In this document: one piece after another, positions 44,751-54,171 of the stretch
Numbering within the stretch: the stretch's first letter is position 1
Layout of the letters: each line of letters starts with the position of its first letter
NCBI RefSeq assembly: GCF_001650875.1
Contig: NZ_LXYI01000017.1
Location: 1-64,000 of the forward strand
Direction of reading: 5' to 3'
Length of the DNA stretch: 64,000 nucleotides
DNA from: Sulfitobacter sp. EhC04
Lineage (GTDB): Bacteria; Pseudomonadota; Alphaproteobacteria; Rhodobacterales; Rhodobacteraceae
The notes under the pieces: generated by a model
What the model was told of the DNA's origin: nothing
Databases searched by the model: none
Seen by the model: the letters and a program-made list of their open reading frames with translations, nothing else
Made by a program: the position numbers and the translations under genes

Positions 44751-45731
44751 ATGCTCGCCTTTGTCATCCAACGCGTCGCGCAATCCGCCCTCGTCCTGCT
44801 GGTCGTGGGGCTGGTCGCCTTTTCGATGTTCCGTTTTGTCGGGGACCCCATCGACAACATGCTGGGCCAGGAGCGCACGCAGGCAGACATCGACCGGCTG
44901 CGCACGCAACTGGGGCTGGATCAGCCGTTTCCGGTGCAATATGTCAAGTTTCTGGGCAATGCCGTGCAGGGCAATTTCGGGATCAGTTACCGGCAGGGGC
45001 GGCCTGTCTCGGACATCCTGATGGAACGGGCACCCGCCACGCTGGAACTGGCTGCGGTTTCGGGTTTTCTGGCCATCTTCATCGGCATCGGTCTGGGGGT
45101 CTTTACCGCCATCAGACGCGAGGGGTTCGCGGCCAATGCGATCATGTCGCTGTCGCTGATCGGGGTATCCCTGCCGACCTTTCTGATCGGTATCCTGCTG
45201 ATCTATCTGTTTTCGGTCGAACTGGGCTGGCTGCCCAGTTTCGGGCGGGGTGACACGGTACGGGTGGGCGGCTGGAGCACCGGGTTTCTGACAGCATCGG
45301 GGCTCAAGGCGCTGATCCTGCCCTCCATCACGCTGGGGCTTTACCAGATGACGCTGATCATGCGGCTGGTCAGATCGGAAATGCTGGAGGTGCTGCGCCA
45401 GGATTATATCCGCTTTGCCCGTGCGCGGGGGCTGCGGGAACGGGCGGTGAATTTCCGCCATGCGCTGAAGAACACGCTGGTGCCGGTGATCACGGTGACC
45501 GGCCTGCAACTGGGCAGCATCATCGCCTTTGCGATCATCACCGAAACGGTGTTCCAATGGCCCGGCGTGGGGCTGCTGTTCATCAATGCAATCCAGTTCG
45601 TGGATATTCCGGTGATGGCCGCTTATCTGATGCTGATCTCGGTCATGTTCGTGGGCATCAACCTGATTGTGGACCTGCTGTATTTTTCCATTGATCCGCG
45701 CCTGCGGGCGGACCGGACAAAGGCGCATTAA
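44751..45731 (+). CDS. Peptide-type ABC importer permease 1 (DppB-like)
   Basis: A 326-residue membrane subunit of the DppB/OppB type (MLAFVIQRVAQSALVLLVVG at the start). It has the permease EAA region ARARGLRERAVNFRHALKNTLVPVITV and ends before the paired subunit gene. The ATG at 44751 gives the conserved N terminus; a TTG five codons earlier is possible. The next permease gene follows after 1 base. Confidence 0.9.
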   Translation: MLAFVIQRVAQSALVLLVVGLVAFSMFRFVGDPIDNMLGQERTQADIDRLRTQLGLDQPFPVQYVKFLGNAVQGNFGISYRQGRPVSDILMERAPATLELAAVSGFLAIFIGIGLGVFTAIRREGFAANAIMSLSLIGVSLPTFLIGILLIYLFSVELGWLPSFGRGDTVRVGGWSTGFLTASGLKALILPSITLGLYQMTLIMRLVRSEMLEVLRQDYIRFARARGLRERAVNFRHALKNTLVPVITVTGLQLGSIIAFAIITETVFQWPGVGLLFINAIQFVDIPVMAAYLMLISVMFVGINLIVDLLYFSIDPRLRADRTKAH

Positions 45732-45732
45732 G

Positions 45733-46695
45733 ATGACAGACACCCAACTGCCCCCCGATGCACCGATCGCGGTCAAGGACCCCTCGCGGCTGAGCCTCGC
45801 ACTGCAAAGCGATTTTATCTATACCTTCAAACGCTCGCCCGTGGCGATGATCAGCTTTGCCGTGGTGACGATCATGGTTCTGGCCGCCATCTTTGCCCCG
45901 CTGGTGGCACCCTACAACCCGTTTGACCCCGCATCCCTGAACCTGATGAACGGATTTTCCCGGCCGATGACGCCCAATGCCTTTACCGGCGATACCTTCT
46001 GGCTGGGCACGGATGATCAGGGCCGCGACGTGTTTTCAACCATCCTATACGGGATGCGGATATCGCTTTTTGTCGGGGCGGCGGCGGTGCTGTTTGCCAT
46101 GATCCTCGGCATCACGCTGGGCATGCTGGCGGGCTATGTCGGCGGCTGGACAGAGACGATCATCATGCGCGTTGCCGACGTGCAACTGACCTTTCCGGCG
46201 ATCCTGGTGGCGATGTTGATCTTTGGTATCGCCAAGGGGATCACGCCGGTGGAATACCGCGACCAGATGGCGATCTGGGTGTTGATCATCGCCATCGGGC
46301 TAAGCGACTGGGTGCAGTTCGCGCGCGTGGTGCGCGGGGCGACGCTGGTGGAGAAAAACAAGGAATACGTGCAGGCCGCCCGGCTGATCGGCCGGACATC
46401 TCCTGCGATCATGCTGCGGCACATCCTGCCCAATGTGCTGGGCCCGGTGCTGGTGATTGCGACCATTTCGCTGGCGCTGGCGATCATCGCGGAGGCGACG
46501 CTGTCGTTCCTCGGCGTCGGCGCGCCGCCCACGCAACCCTCCCTTGGCACGCTGATCCGGATCGGGCAGGGGTTCCTGTTTTCCGGTGAATGGTGGATTT
46601 TGCTGTTCCCGGCGGCGACCCTGCTGGCATTGGCGCTGTCGGTGAACCTGCTGGGCGACTGGCTGCGCGATGCGCTGAACCCGAGGTTGCGGTGA
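45733..46695 (+). CDS. Peptide-type ABC importer permease 2 (DppC-like)
   Basis: A 320-residue partner of the preceding permease. It shows the DppC pattern: a cytoplasmic N terminus, FKRSPVAMISFAVVTIMVLAAIFAPL, the WLGTDDQGRDVFSTILYGMRISL segment and the EAA loop AARLIGRTSPAIMLRHILPNVLGPVL. Together the two permeases form the transmembrane channel. Confidence 0.92.
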   Translation: MTDTQLPPDAPIAVKDPSRLSLALQSDFIYTFKRSPVAMISFAVVTIMVLAAIFAPLVAPYNPFDPASLNLMNGFSRPMTPNAFTGDTFWLGTDDQGRDVFSTILYGMRISLFVGAAAVLFAMILGITLGMLAGYVGGWTETIIMRVADVQLTFPAILVAMLIFGIAKGITPVEYRDQMAIWVLIIAIGLSDWVQFARVVRGATLVEKNKEYVQAARLIGRTSPAIMLRHILPNVLGPVLVIATISLALAIIAEATLSFLGVGAPPTQPSLGTLIRIGQGFLFSGEWWILLFPAATLLALALSVNLLGDWLRDALNPRLR

Positions 46696-46753
46696 TGAAG
46701 TGCGAAACAGAGGCGCTTGCACGCCGGGCCTCTTCAGACACGGATTCCGATGC

Positions 46754-47740
46754 ATGACCATGACCCAACCGATCCTCTCCATCCGCGACCTCACGGTCGA
46801 AATTCCCACCCGCCATGGCATCCTGCGGCCCGTGGACGGGATCAGCTATGACATCGGGCGGGGCGAGGTGCTGGGCATCGTGGGCGAATCCGGGGCGGGA
46901 AAGTCCATGGCGGGCAACGCGGTGATTGGCCTGCTCAGCCCCCCCGCGCGTATCGCCAAGGGGGAAATCCACGTGGGCGGCACCCGCATCGACCACCTCA
47001 AGGGCGACGCCATGCGGCGTCTGCGGGGTAAGCAGATCGGCATGGTGTTCCAAGACCCGCTGACTTCGCTCAACCCGCTGCTGCGCATTGGCGACCAGTT
47101 GACCGAAACCATCCTTGCCCACCTTGATGTGTCGCGCAGCGAGGCAGAGAAACGCGCGGTTGCAGCGCTGGACGAGGTCGGCATCCCCGGTGCAAGGGAA
47201 CGGATCAATTCCTATCCGCATGAATTCTCGGGCGGAATGCGGCAGCGGGTGGTGATCGCCCTGGCGCTTTGTGCCGAACCGTCGCTGATCATCGCGGATG
47301 AGCCGACCACCGCGCTGGATGTGTCGGTACAGGCGCAGATCATCGCGTTGCTCAAGGCGCTGTGTCGCGACCGGGGGACTGCCGTGATGCTGATCACCCA
47401 TGACATGGGCGTCATCGCCGAGGCGGCGGACCGGGTGGCGGTGATGTATGCGGGCAAGCTGGCGGAGCTTGGTCCGGTGCGTGACGTGCTGACCAGGCCG
47501 CGCCACCCCTATACCGACGGGCTGATGGGATCGACGCCGCTGGCCTCTCGCGGGAAGGCACGGTTGCACCAGATACCCGGCGCGATGCCACGGCTGGATG
47601 CGTTGCCTTCCGGTTGCGCCTTTCATCCGCGCTGTCCTTATGCGCAGGACAAATGCAGTGCCGATCCCGGCCCGACCCTGGCGGATGGCAATGGTGCCGC
47701 CTGCTGGTTTCCGCTGCCTCATGACGCAAAGGTGGCATGA
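46754..47740 (+). CDS. Peptide-type ABC importer ATPase 1 (DppD-like)
   Basis: A 328-residue ATPase with Walker A GESGAGKSM, signature FSGGMRQRVVIALAL, Walker B LIIADEPTTALD and the oligopeptide ABC C-terminal extension with cysteines (SGCAFHPRCPYAQDKC). The start is ATG 46754 or the ATG two codons later; the frame is open upstream into the permease gene tail. It overlaps the second ATPase gene (ATGA). Confidence 0.92.
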   Translation: MTMTQPILSIRDLTVEIPTRHGILRPVDGISYDIGRGEVLGIVGESGAGKSMAGNAVIGLLSPPARIAKGEIHVGGTRIDHLKGDAMRRLRGKQIGMVFQDPLTSLNPLLRIGDQLTETILAHLDVSRSEAEKRAVAALDEVGIPGARERINSYPHEFSGGMRQRVVIALALCAEPSLIIADEPTTALDVSVQAQIIALLKALCRDRGTAVMLITHDMGVIAEAADRVAVMYAGKLAELGPVRDVLTRPRHPYTDGLMGSTPLASRGKARLHQIPGAMPRLDALPSGCAFHPRCPYAQDKCSADPGPTLADGNGAACWFPLPHDAKVA

Positions 47741-48702
47741 TGGCTTTGGTGTCCGTTGCAAACCTGACCCGTATTTTCGACGTGTCCAAACCCTGGCTGA
47801 ACCGCGTCGTGGAACGCCGCAAGAAGGCCTTTCTGACCGCTGTCAGCGATGTCAGCTTTGATATCGAGGAACGCAGCGTTTATGCGCTGGTGGGGGAAAG
47901 CGGGTCGGGAAAATCGACCATCGGCAAGATACTGGTGGGCCTGTTGCCGCCCACTGAAGGATCGGTAAAGATCCGTGATGTGGATCTTGCCCGCGAACGC
48001 GATGCCGCCCGTGTCGATGCGGTGCGCGCCGATATCCAGATGATCTTTCAGGACCCATACGCCTCGCTCAATCCGCGCTGGCGGGTGCGCGATATCATCG
48101 TGGAACCTGTCGCGGCGCGGGGCGGGCAGACCAGGGGAATGGCGGAAAAACTGCTGGAGCAGGTCGGGCTGTCGGCCCGTGATGCCGGGAAGTTCCCGCA
48201 TGAATTTTCCGGCGGACAGCGCCAGCGCATCTGTATCGCCCGCGCGCTGGCGTCAGAGCCAAAGCTGATCGTCTGCGATGAGCCGACATCGGCGCTGGAC
48301 GTGTCGGTGCAGGCGCAGGTGCTGAACCTGATGAGCGATCTCAAGGACGATCTGGGGCTGACATATCTTTTTATCAGTCACGATCTGACCGTGGTGCAGC
48401 ATATCTCCGACAAGGTCGGCGTGCTCTATCTGGGGCGCTTGGTGGAAGAGGCCGCGCCGGACGAATTGTTCGACGATCCCAAGCACCCCTATACCCAGAT
48501 GCTGCTTGAGGCCGCCCCGAAGCTGGGTGAATTCGGGCGCGAGGTTGATCCGCCAAAGGGCGAAATCCCTGATCCGATCAACCCGCCACCCGGCTGCGCC
48601 TATCATCCGCGCTGCCCGCTGGCAGAGGACATCTGCCGCAAGGAACGCCCCGAAATGCGTCCCCTGCGCGGCGCGCGGGTCGCCTGTCACATGGCTGAAT
48701 AG
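47737..48702 (+). CDS. Peptide-type ABC importer ATPase 2 (DppF-like)
   Basis: A 321-residue ATPase with Walker A GESGSGKST, signature FSGGQRQRICIARAL, Walker B LIVCDEPTSALD and the C-terminal Cys-containing tail (CAYHPRCPLAEDIC). It forms the ATPase dimer with the preceding product. It is the last gene of the operon and converges on hemF with a gap of only 15 bases. Confidence 0.92.
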   Translation: MMALVSVANLTRIFDVSKPWLNRVVERRKKAFLTAVSDVSFDIEERSVYALVGESGSGKSTIGKILVGLLPPTEGSVKIRDVDLARERDAARVDAVRADIQMIFQDPYASLNPRWRVRDIIVEPVAARGGQTRGMAEKLLEQVGLSARDAGKFPHEFSGGQRQRICIARALASEPKLIVCDEPTSALDVSVQAQVLNLMSDLKDDLGLTYLFISHDLTVVQHISDKVGVLYLGRLVEEAAPDELFDDPKHPYTQMLLEAAPKLGEFGREVDPPKGEIPDPINPPPGCAYHPRCPLAEDICRKERPEMRPLRGARVACHMAE

Positions 48703-48717
48703 GGGCCAAACAGCGGT

Positions 48718-49599
48718 TCAGTACCATTTCGCCATTGGCGGCAGGCTCATCAACACGGCATCGGGGTCATGGCCGGTTTCCAGACCGAACTTTGTGCCGC
48801 GGTCATAGACAAGGTTGTATTCCGCATAGAGCCCCCGGTGGCGCAGTTGCGTGTCCTTGTCCGCGTCGTCCCATGGTGTTTCGCGGCGCTTGTCCACCAG
48901 CGGCACAAAGGCGGGCAGGAACGCCGCGCCCACATCCTGCGTCAGCTTGAAATCCGCGTCCCAGTCGCCGGTGTTGCGATCGTCGTAGAAGATGCCGCCA
49001 ACCCCGCGCGCCCTCTTGCGGTGCGGAATATAGAAATATTCGTCTGCCCAGGCCTTGAGTTCGTCATAAAGAGCCGGGCCATGCGGGTCGCAGGCCCGTT
49101 TCATCTCGCCGTGAAAATGGGCGGTGTCCTCGGCATATTCGATACAGGGGTTCAGGTCGGCCCCGCCGCCGAACCACCAGGCATGGGGGGTCCAGAACAT
49201 GCGGGTGTTCATGTGAACCGCAGGCACATGGGGGTTCTGCATATGGGCCACCAGACTGATGCCGGAGGCCCAGAAGCGCGGATCGTCCTTCATGCCCGGC
49301 AGACCCTTGCGGGCTGCCATCGCCGCCTGCGCCCGCTCACCCAGGGTGCCGAAGACGGTCGAGATGTTGACGCCCACCTTTTCAAACACGCGCCCGCCGC
49401 GCATCACGCTCATTTCGCCGCCGCCCGCGTCCGATCCATCCTCTGCGGTGCGGGTGGTGGCGCGGACGTCGAACTGTCCGGCAGGGCTGTTGCCGGGCTG
49501 GCGCGCTTCCAGTGCAGTGAATGCCGTCACGATGTCATCGCGCAACTGGCGGAACCAGGATGCGGCCTGCGTTTTCTCCGCCTCGAAAATCTCTGTCAT
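48718..49599 (-). CDS. hemF: Oxygen-dependent coproporphyrinogen III oxidase
   Basis: A 293-residue HemF, which decarboxylates coproporphyrinogen III to protoporphyrinogen IX with oxygen in heme synthesis. Family stretches include GGGEMSVMRGGRVFEKVGVN, HMNTRMF, WWFGGGADLNP and RHRGLYAEYNLVYDRGTKFGL. The start MTEIFEAEK gives the normal length; the longer frame adds 20 unlikely residues. Its presence on this replicon probably means a second copy or a gene moved from the chromosome. Confidence 0.93.
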   Translation of the reverse strand: MTEIFEAEKTQAASWFRQLRDDIVTAFTALEARQPGNSPAGQFDVRATTRTAEDGSDAGGGEMSVMRGGRVFEKVGVNISTVFGTLGERAQAAMAARKGLPGMKDDPRFWASGISLVAHMQNPHVPAVHMNTRMFWTPHAWWFGGGADLNPCIEYAEDTAHFHGEMKRACDPHGPALYDELKAWADEYFYIPHRKRARGVGGIFYDDRNTGDWDADFKLTQDVGAAFLPAFVPLVDKRRETPWDDADKDTQLRHRGLYAEYNLVYDRGTKFGLETGHDPDAVLMSLPPMAKWY

Positions 49600-50025
49600 G
49601 GATGAGCCACCTGATCTGTTTTGGCCAAGGTAACCCGGTGCGATGGCGGTGAAAACCATAACCGACCGGCATTACAGAGTTTCGGGATAAACTTGAAACA
49701 TCGCACATCACTTTTCGCGTTCGACCGAAGGGAGAGGCCGCGAACAAGTGATCCAAGTATATCCCGGATCGCTTTAAGGCGTGAAAGGGCATGGCTGTGC
49801 AGGCATCTTGTCGCAGTATTTCCGGCATGATCCGTCAACACGGCATTTCAAACGCTTAGCTGTCGTGTCTCCCCTGTTGGGGGGAGTGAACGGGGCGCAT
49901 AATTCGCCAAAAACAAACCAGCCGCGTGATGTTGTGCGGCTTTGGACATGCGGGGGCCGACAGCGGCCCGCCGTCAGGGGAATGGGTGTGAGTTTCTACC
50001 ATATTTCGACGTTCCACGGGATGTT
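49600..50025. other. Intergenic region between hemF and the Slam-like gene
   Basis: About 425 bases between divergent genes. I see no gene with coding character. A small hairpin, AGCCGC (49920-49925) with GCGGCT (49936-49941), is present. The hemF promoter must lie near 49600-49700 but I cannot place it with confidence. Confidence 0.4.
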
Positions 50026-51258
50026 ATGTTCAGGTTTGTCATGACCCTGGGGGCACTGGTTCGGCTCCTGCGCAGGGCAGGGACCTTGTGTGCCTTTTGC
50101 CTTTTGCTTGGTGGCGCGCCGGCCCAGGCCCAGCAATCGCTGGATGAAACCTGGCTGGCGGCGGTTCGCCTTGTCCAGGCAGGCCATCACGAGCAGGCAC
50201 TGCCACTGGTGGAACGGCTGGTATCCGCACAGCCGCGCAACAAGAAATACCGGTTCGAACTGGCGCTGGCGCTGTTCCGGCTGGGTCGTGACGGGCGGGC
50301 GAAGTTTCATCTTGAGCAACTGCGTGGCACTGATCTGACGCATCAGGAAAGGCAGGTGGTCACCCGGATGATCGGCGCAATCGAGGCGCGGCAGGTCTGG
50401 TCAGGGTATTTCAGTTTCAACCTGCGGCCGGAATCAAACGGGACCAAGCAAACGGAGGACCGCGTGCTTGTGATTGGCGGGCTGCCGCTGACACTGGACG
50501 AGACAGCGATTGGCAAGGCAACGGTCAGCACCATTGTGACCACCGGGTTCAGCTACGGGCCGACGATCAGAGAGGGGCTGAAGGCGCGGTTTTCGCTGGA
50601 TGCCTATCTCAAGTTCAACCCGGAGGTCGCCCTGCGCGACTATCAGTTGACAGGGCGGGCGGGTCTGGCATTCACAACACCCCAGGGGCGCTATTGGGAT
50701 GGCGGTATCCTGATGGGCACCCGCCGGTCGGCGGACCGCCCCTATTCCGAGACTTTCGGGCTATATCTGAATCACGCGCGTCGCATCGGCAAGGCAGGCA
50801 CATTGCGGCTGGGGGGCGAGGTGTCGCGGGCCTTTCGCAGGCGCGGGTTGGCCGATATCGACCGGGCGTTCCTGTCGGTCGGATATGCCCATGCCATTGG
50901 GGGCAATGCACAACTGTCCTTTACCGGCTATCTGGAACATAACGATTCCGATCAACTGACCACCGATGGCGTGCGTCGCGGGCTGAGCGTGAGCGGGCTT
51001 TACGCCTTTGATGGCGGGCTGATGACCAGCCTGACCCTGCGCGGAGAGACCGATGACCGCACCGGTGTCAGCCGGTTGTTCGGTGCCGCACGCAGCGATC
51101 GTAAGATCGCGGTCGACCTGCGGGTCTATCACAGGGATTTCCGCATCGGCAGCTTTGCCCCCGAAGTCCAGTTCGGGATCGAGAGGAACCGCTCGAACAT
51201 TCCGCTGGCGGACTACACCAACCGGTATTTTTCACTTGGCCTGACCCATCGGTTTTAG
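50026..51258 (+). CDS. Slam-like (DUF560) outer membrane protein
   Basis: A 410-residue secreted protein. A signal peptide (hydrophobic AGTLCAFCLLLGG, cleavage near AQAQ) precedes TPR-like helices (about residues 45-110: LVQAGHHEQALPLVERLV, YRFELALALFRLGRDGRAKFHLEQL). The rest alternates like a beta barrel and ends in YFSLGLTHRF, with the C-terminal Phe of outer membrane proteins. This TPR plus barrel layout matches surface lipoprotein assembly modifiers (Slam), which export lipoproteins to the cell surface. No lipoprotein client gene is adjacent. The ATG at 50041 is an alternative start. Confidence 0.75.
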   Translation: MFRFVMTLGALVRLLRRAGTLCAFCLLLGGAPAQAQQSLDETWLAAVRLVQAGHHEQALPLVERLVSAQPRNKKYRFELALALFRLGRDGRAKFHLEQLRGTDLTHQERQVVTRMIGAIEARQVWSGYFSFNLRPESNGTKQTEDRVLVIGGLPLTLDETAIGKATVSTIVTTGFSYGPTIREGLKARFSLDAYLKFNPEVALRDYQLTGRAGLAFTTPQGRYWDGGILMGTRRSADRPYSETFGLYLNHARRIGKAGTLRLGGEVSRAFRRRGLADIDRAFLSVGYAHAIGGNAQLSFTGYLEHNDSDQLTTDGVRRGLSVSGLYAFDGGLMTSLTLRGETDDRTGVSRLFGAARSDRKIAVDLRVYHRDFRIGSFAPEVQFGIERNRSNIPLADYTNRYFSLGLTHRF

Positions 51259-51391
51259 GGTCACAAAGATGTTGTTTTTTGTTTTAATTAACATAACGAT
51301 AGGCGGCAATCTCCCCTGCGCCGGCTTTTCTACCGGGCCGGGAAAAACCGAACTCATTTTTGCAATGCCCCATAGCGTGTGAGCACAAAAC

Positions 51392-53512
51392 ATGTCCAGG
51401 TTCCTGTATCGTCTGTCCCCCACCGTGATCATGCTGACCTCAGCGATGATTGCCCTGATCCTGACCACCTCTGCGGTGTTGCTGTCCATCGACCGACCCT
51501 ACCTTGACCTGCCGCAGGGGGTGACGCCGACCGTTGTCGGCGAAGTGGTGCTGGAGGAAACGGACCTGATCAGCGAGCCGGATTTCCTTGGCACCTATCC
51601 CCGGATGACGGCATTTTTTGCCCGGCAGGATCTGATCGTGGCGGAGCTGGCCAAGCCGGAGGTGTCCGTCACCTACACCGTTCCCGGTGGTGCGACGGAA
51701 ACAGGGGTCTTTACACCCCGACCGCGACAGATCGGCGATCTGCCATTTCCCTTCTGGTTCCAGCAAGGGGTCGGCATTCTGGCGCTGTTGGTGGCGGGCT
51801 GGGTGATATCCCTGCGGCGCGAGGACTGGGGCGCGCGGATGTTTGCCCTGACGGGGTTGTTTGTGCCGGTATTCGCGATTGCCGCATCGGTCTATTCGAC
51901 ACGGCAGATTGCGCTGCCGGGTGATGTTTTCAAACTGCTGTCGCAGACCAACCATTTCGGGGCGGGGTCCTTTGGCATCGCACTGGTCGGGCTCTTCGTG
52001 ATGTACCCAAAGCCGCTGTTCCATCCCCGCTGGCTGTTGGTGCCGCTGGTGGTCTTTGGCACCGGGATCATGCTGGATCTGATGTACGTCGGCACCGACA
52101 TCTGGCTGAACCTAGTGGTGCCAACCCAGACCCTGCTGGCCCTTGGTTTTGGCGTGATGCAATGGTGGCGCTCGCGGCGCGATCCGCTGAGCCGGGCTGG
52201 GCTGCGCTGGTTCTTCCTGTTTTCGCTGGTCGGCGTGTCGCTGTTTGTGTCGCTGTCGGTGCTGCCGCCCGCGCTTGGCATCGCCGACGGAGGTTTCATT
52301 CCGCAAGCCTATGCCTTTGGCTTTTTCAATCTCATGCATATCGGACTGGCCCTGGGGATCATCCGTTGGCGGGTCTTCGAGCTGGATCGCTATGCCTATT
52401 ACGTCTGGGTCTGGCTGGCGGGTGCCGTGTTGATTTTTGTTACGGACCTGATCTTGCTGCTGTGGCTGCGCGAACAGCCCTGGGCGTCGCTGGCGCTGGC
52501 GCTGCTGATCGGTGGGTTCCTCTATTTCCCGCTGCGTCAGCTGCTGCTGGTGCGGCTCTTCGGCACCAAAACGCCACAGGCCTCGGGAATGATCCCCGAG
52601 GTGATCGACGTCGCGCTGGCACCGACCCAGCGGTTGCAGAACGAACGCTGGGATGCGCTTTTGCAGGATACCTTTTCCCCCGCTGCACAGATAGAGGTGC
52701 TGGAGGATGCCCCGGCAAAGGCCAGCATTGCGGAGAATGGCGTGGCACTGCTCTTGCCTGCGTTGACGGGTGTTGCGGGGCGCAGGATACGCTATGCGTC
52801 AGGCGGCAGGCGGTTGTTCAGTTCTGCCGACGTGCAGGCAGCGGCGACGCTTGTCCGCATGCATGGCGTGGTCCGCGAAAGTCACTTGGCCTATGAACGC
52901 GGGGTCAATGTCGAACGGGACCGGATCAGCCGCGATGTACATGACAACATCGGCGCGCAATTGCTCAGCGCGCTGCATGCTGCCGAAGGGTCACGCAAGG
53001 ACGGGCTGCTGCGCGACACGCTGACCGATCTGCGCCAGATCATCAGCGATGGCTTCCGGTCGAATTACAAGCTGTCGGATACCACTGCCGACGTCCGGGC
53101 AGAGATGGCGGACAGGTTGGAGGTGCACGGCATCGCGTTGAACTGGCCTGCCGCCTCGCTTGAGGATCTGTCCCAGGTCTCTGAAACGCAGGTGCCCTTC
53201 CTGATGGTCAATACCTTGAGGTCGCTGACCCGCGAGATCACCAGCAACATCATCAAACATGCCAGCGCAACCGAAGTGACGGTAAACCTCACCTTATCAG
53301 AGGATATGTTGGGGCTGGAATTCGTCGATAATGGTCATGGATTTGAGACGGCGGATGTACACAGAGGGGCAGGGCTGGACAATATGGAGGAACGGGTCAG
53401 GACCATTGGCGGTACGATCCAGTTCCGGCGTCTGCCAAAAGGGATGCGTATCAATGTCAGCCTGCCGCTCGATGTCTATTCCCGTTCAGAAATGGCACAG
53501 GCTGCAATGTGA
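51392..53512 (+). CDS. Membrane sensor histidine kinase (NarL/DesK class)
   Basis: A 706-residue kinase. One N-terminal membrane helix, a periplasmic segment of about 85 residues and then eight or nine further hydrophobic segments (to about residue 390) form the sensor. The HisKA_3 dimerisation box VERDRISRDVHDNIGAQLLSAL carries the phospho-acceptor His517. The HATPase_c part has EITSNIIKHASATEVTVNL and FVDNGHGFETADVHRGAGLDNM. It is coupled by overlap to the response regulator gene downstream, so the two form one signalling pair. The signal is unknown. Confidence 0.88.
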   Translation: MSRFLYRLSPTVIMLTSAMIALILTTSAVLLSIDRPYLDLPQGVTPTVVGEVVLEETDLISEPDFLGTYPRMTAFFARQDLIVAELAKPEVSVTYTVPGGATETGVFTPRPRQIGDLPFPFWFQQGVGILALLVAGWVISLRREDWGARMFALTGLFVPVFAIAASVYSTRQIALPGDVFKLLSQTNHFGAGSFGIALVGLFVMYPKPLFHPRWLLVPLVVFGTGIMLDLMYVGTDIWLNLVVPTQTLLALGFGVMQWWRSRRDPLSRAGLRWFFLFSLVGVSLFVSLSVLPPALGIADGGFIPQAYAFGFFNLMHIGLALGIIRWRVFELDRYAYYVWVWLAGAVLIFVTDLILLLWLREQPWASLALALLIGGFLYFPLRQLLLVRLFGTKTPQASGMIPEVIDVALAPTQRLQNERWDALLQDTFSPAAQIEVLEDAPAKASIAENGVALLLPALTGVAGRRIRYASGGRRLFSSADVQAAATLVRMHGVVRESHLAYERGVNVERDRISRDVHDNIGAQLLSALHAAEGSRKDGLLRDTLTDLRQIISDGFRSNYKLSDTTADVRAEMADRLEVHGIALNWPAASLEDLSQVSETQVPFLMVNTLRSLTREITSNIIKHASATEVTVNLTLSEDMLGLEFVDNGHGFETADVHRGAGLDNMEERVRTIGGTIQFRRLPKGMRINVSLPLDVYSRSEMAQAAM

Positions 53513-54162
53513 TTGAAAAGATACTGATCGTCGAAGATGTGGCGCAAAGCCGGGCATTCATGACAGGGATACTGTCGGGCATATTTTCCGATGCGGAAAT
53601 ACTGGAAGCGCCGGACATGCGCACGGCTTTCTTTCTGTGTGAAAGGCATCAGTTCGACCTTGCACTGGTGGATTTACAGCTGCCGGATGGCGACGGTTAT
53701 GGCGTTCTGCGCAAACTGCATCAGACGCAGGACGACGTGACAGCCATCGTCACCACCGCCATGGGCAGTGACAGCGCCATCGTGGCGGCATTGTCGGCGG
53801 GGGCGGACGGCTATCTGCTGAAAAGCGATCCGCCTGATCTGATTGCAAGCCACCTGCGGCAAATCCCCGACGGCACGCCGCCCCTTTCGCCGGCGATTGC
53901 CCGGCGTGTGATGGATCATTTCCGCCAGACCGGTCCAAGCGTGGATGACAACGCGACCCTGACCCGGCGTGAATCCGAGGTACTGTCGCTGGTGGGCCGG
54001 GGGTTGCGGGTTTCGGACGTGGCTGGCGCGCTTGAACTGGCACCCAGTACGGTATCGAGCCACATCAAGTCGATCTATCGCAAGCTCAACATTTCCAGCC
54101 GCGCCGAAGCCGCCTATCAGGCAGCCCGTCTGGGCCTGCTGACAGGGGACAGGCCACGATAG
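53509..54162 (+). CDS. LuxR-type response regulator
   Basis: A 217-residue response regulator. The receiver domain has the acidic VED (8-10), phospho-acceptor Asp55 (LALVDLQLPDGDG), Thr82/83 (VTTAMG) and Lys105 (YLLKSD). The C-terminal LuxR/NarL helix-turn-helix (LTRRESEVLSLVGRGLRVSDVA, then PSTVSSHIKSIYRKLNISSR) binds DNA. Translation starts at a GTG overlapping the kinase stop. It converges on the sulfotransferase gene with 9 bases between. Confidence 0.9.
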   Translation: MIEKILIVEDVAQSRAFMTGILSGIFSDAEILEAPDMRTAFFLCERHQFDLALVDLQLPDGDGYGVLRKLHQTQDDVTAIVTTAMGSDSAIVAALSAGADGYLLKSDPPDLIASHLRQIPDGTPPLSPAIARRVMDHFRQTGPSVDDNATLTRRESEVLSLVGRGLRVSDVAGALELAPSTVSSHIKSIYRKLNISSRAEAAYQAARLGLLTGDRPR

Positions 54163-54171
54163 AGCGGTCCA

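Noticed and set aside
43077..45776. An 899-residue open frame on the minus strand.
   Set aside because: It lies opposite the binding protein and permease genes, is rich in His, Gln and Arg as antisense frames of GC-rich genes are, and shows no family motif.
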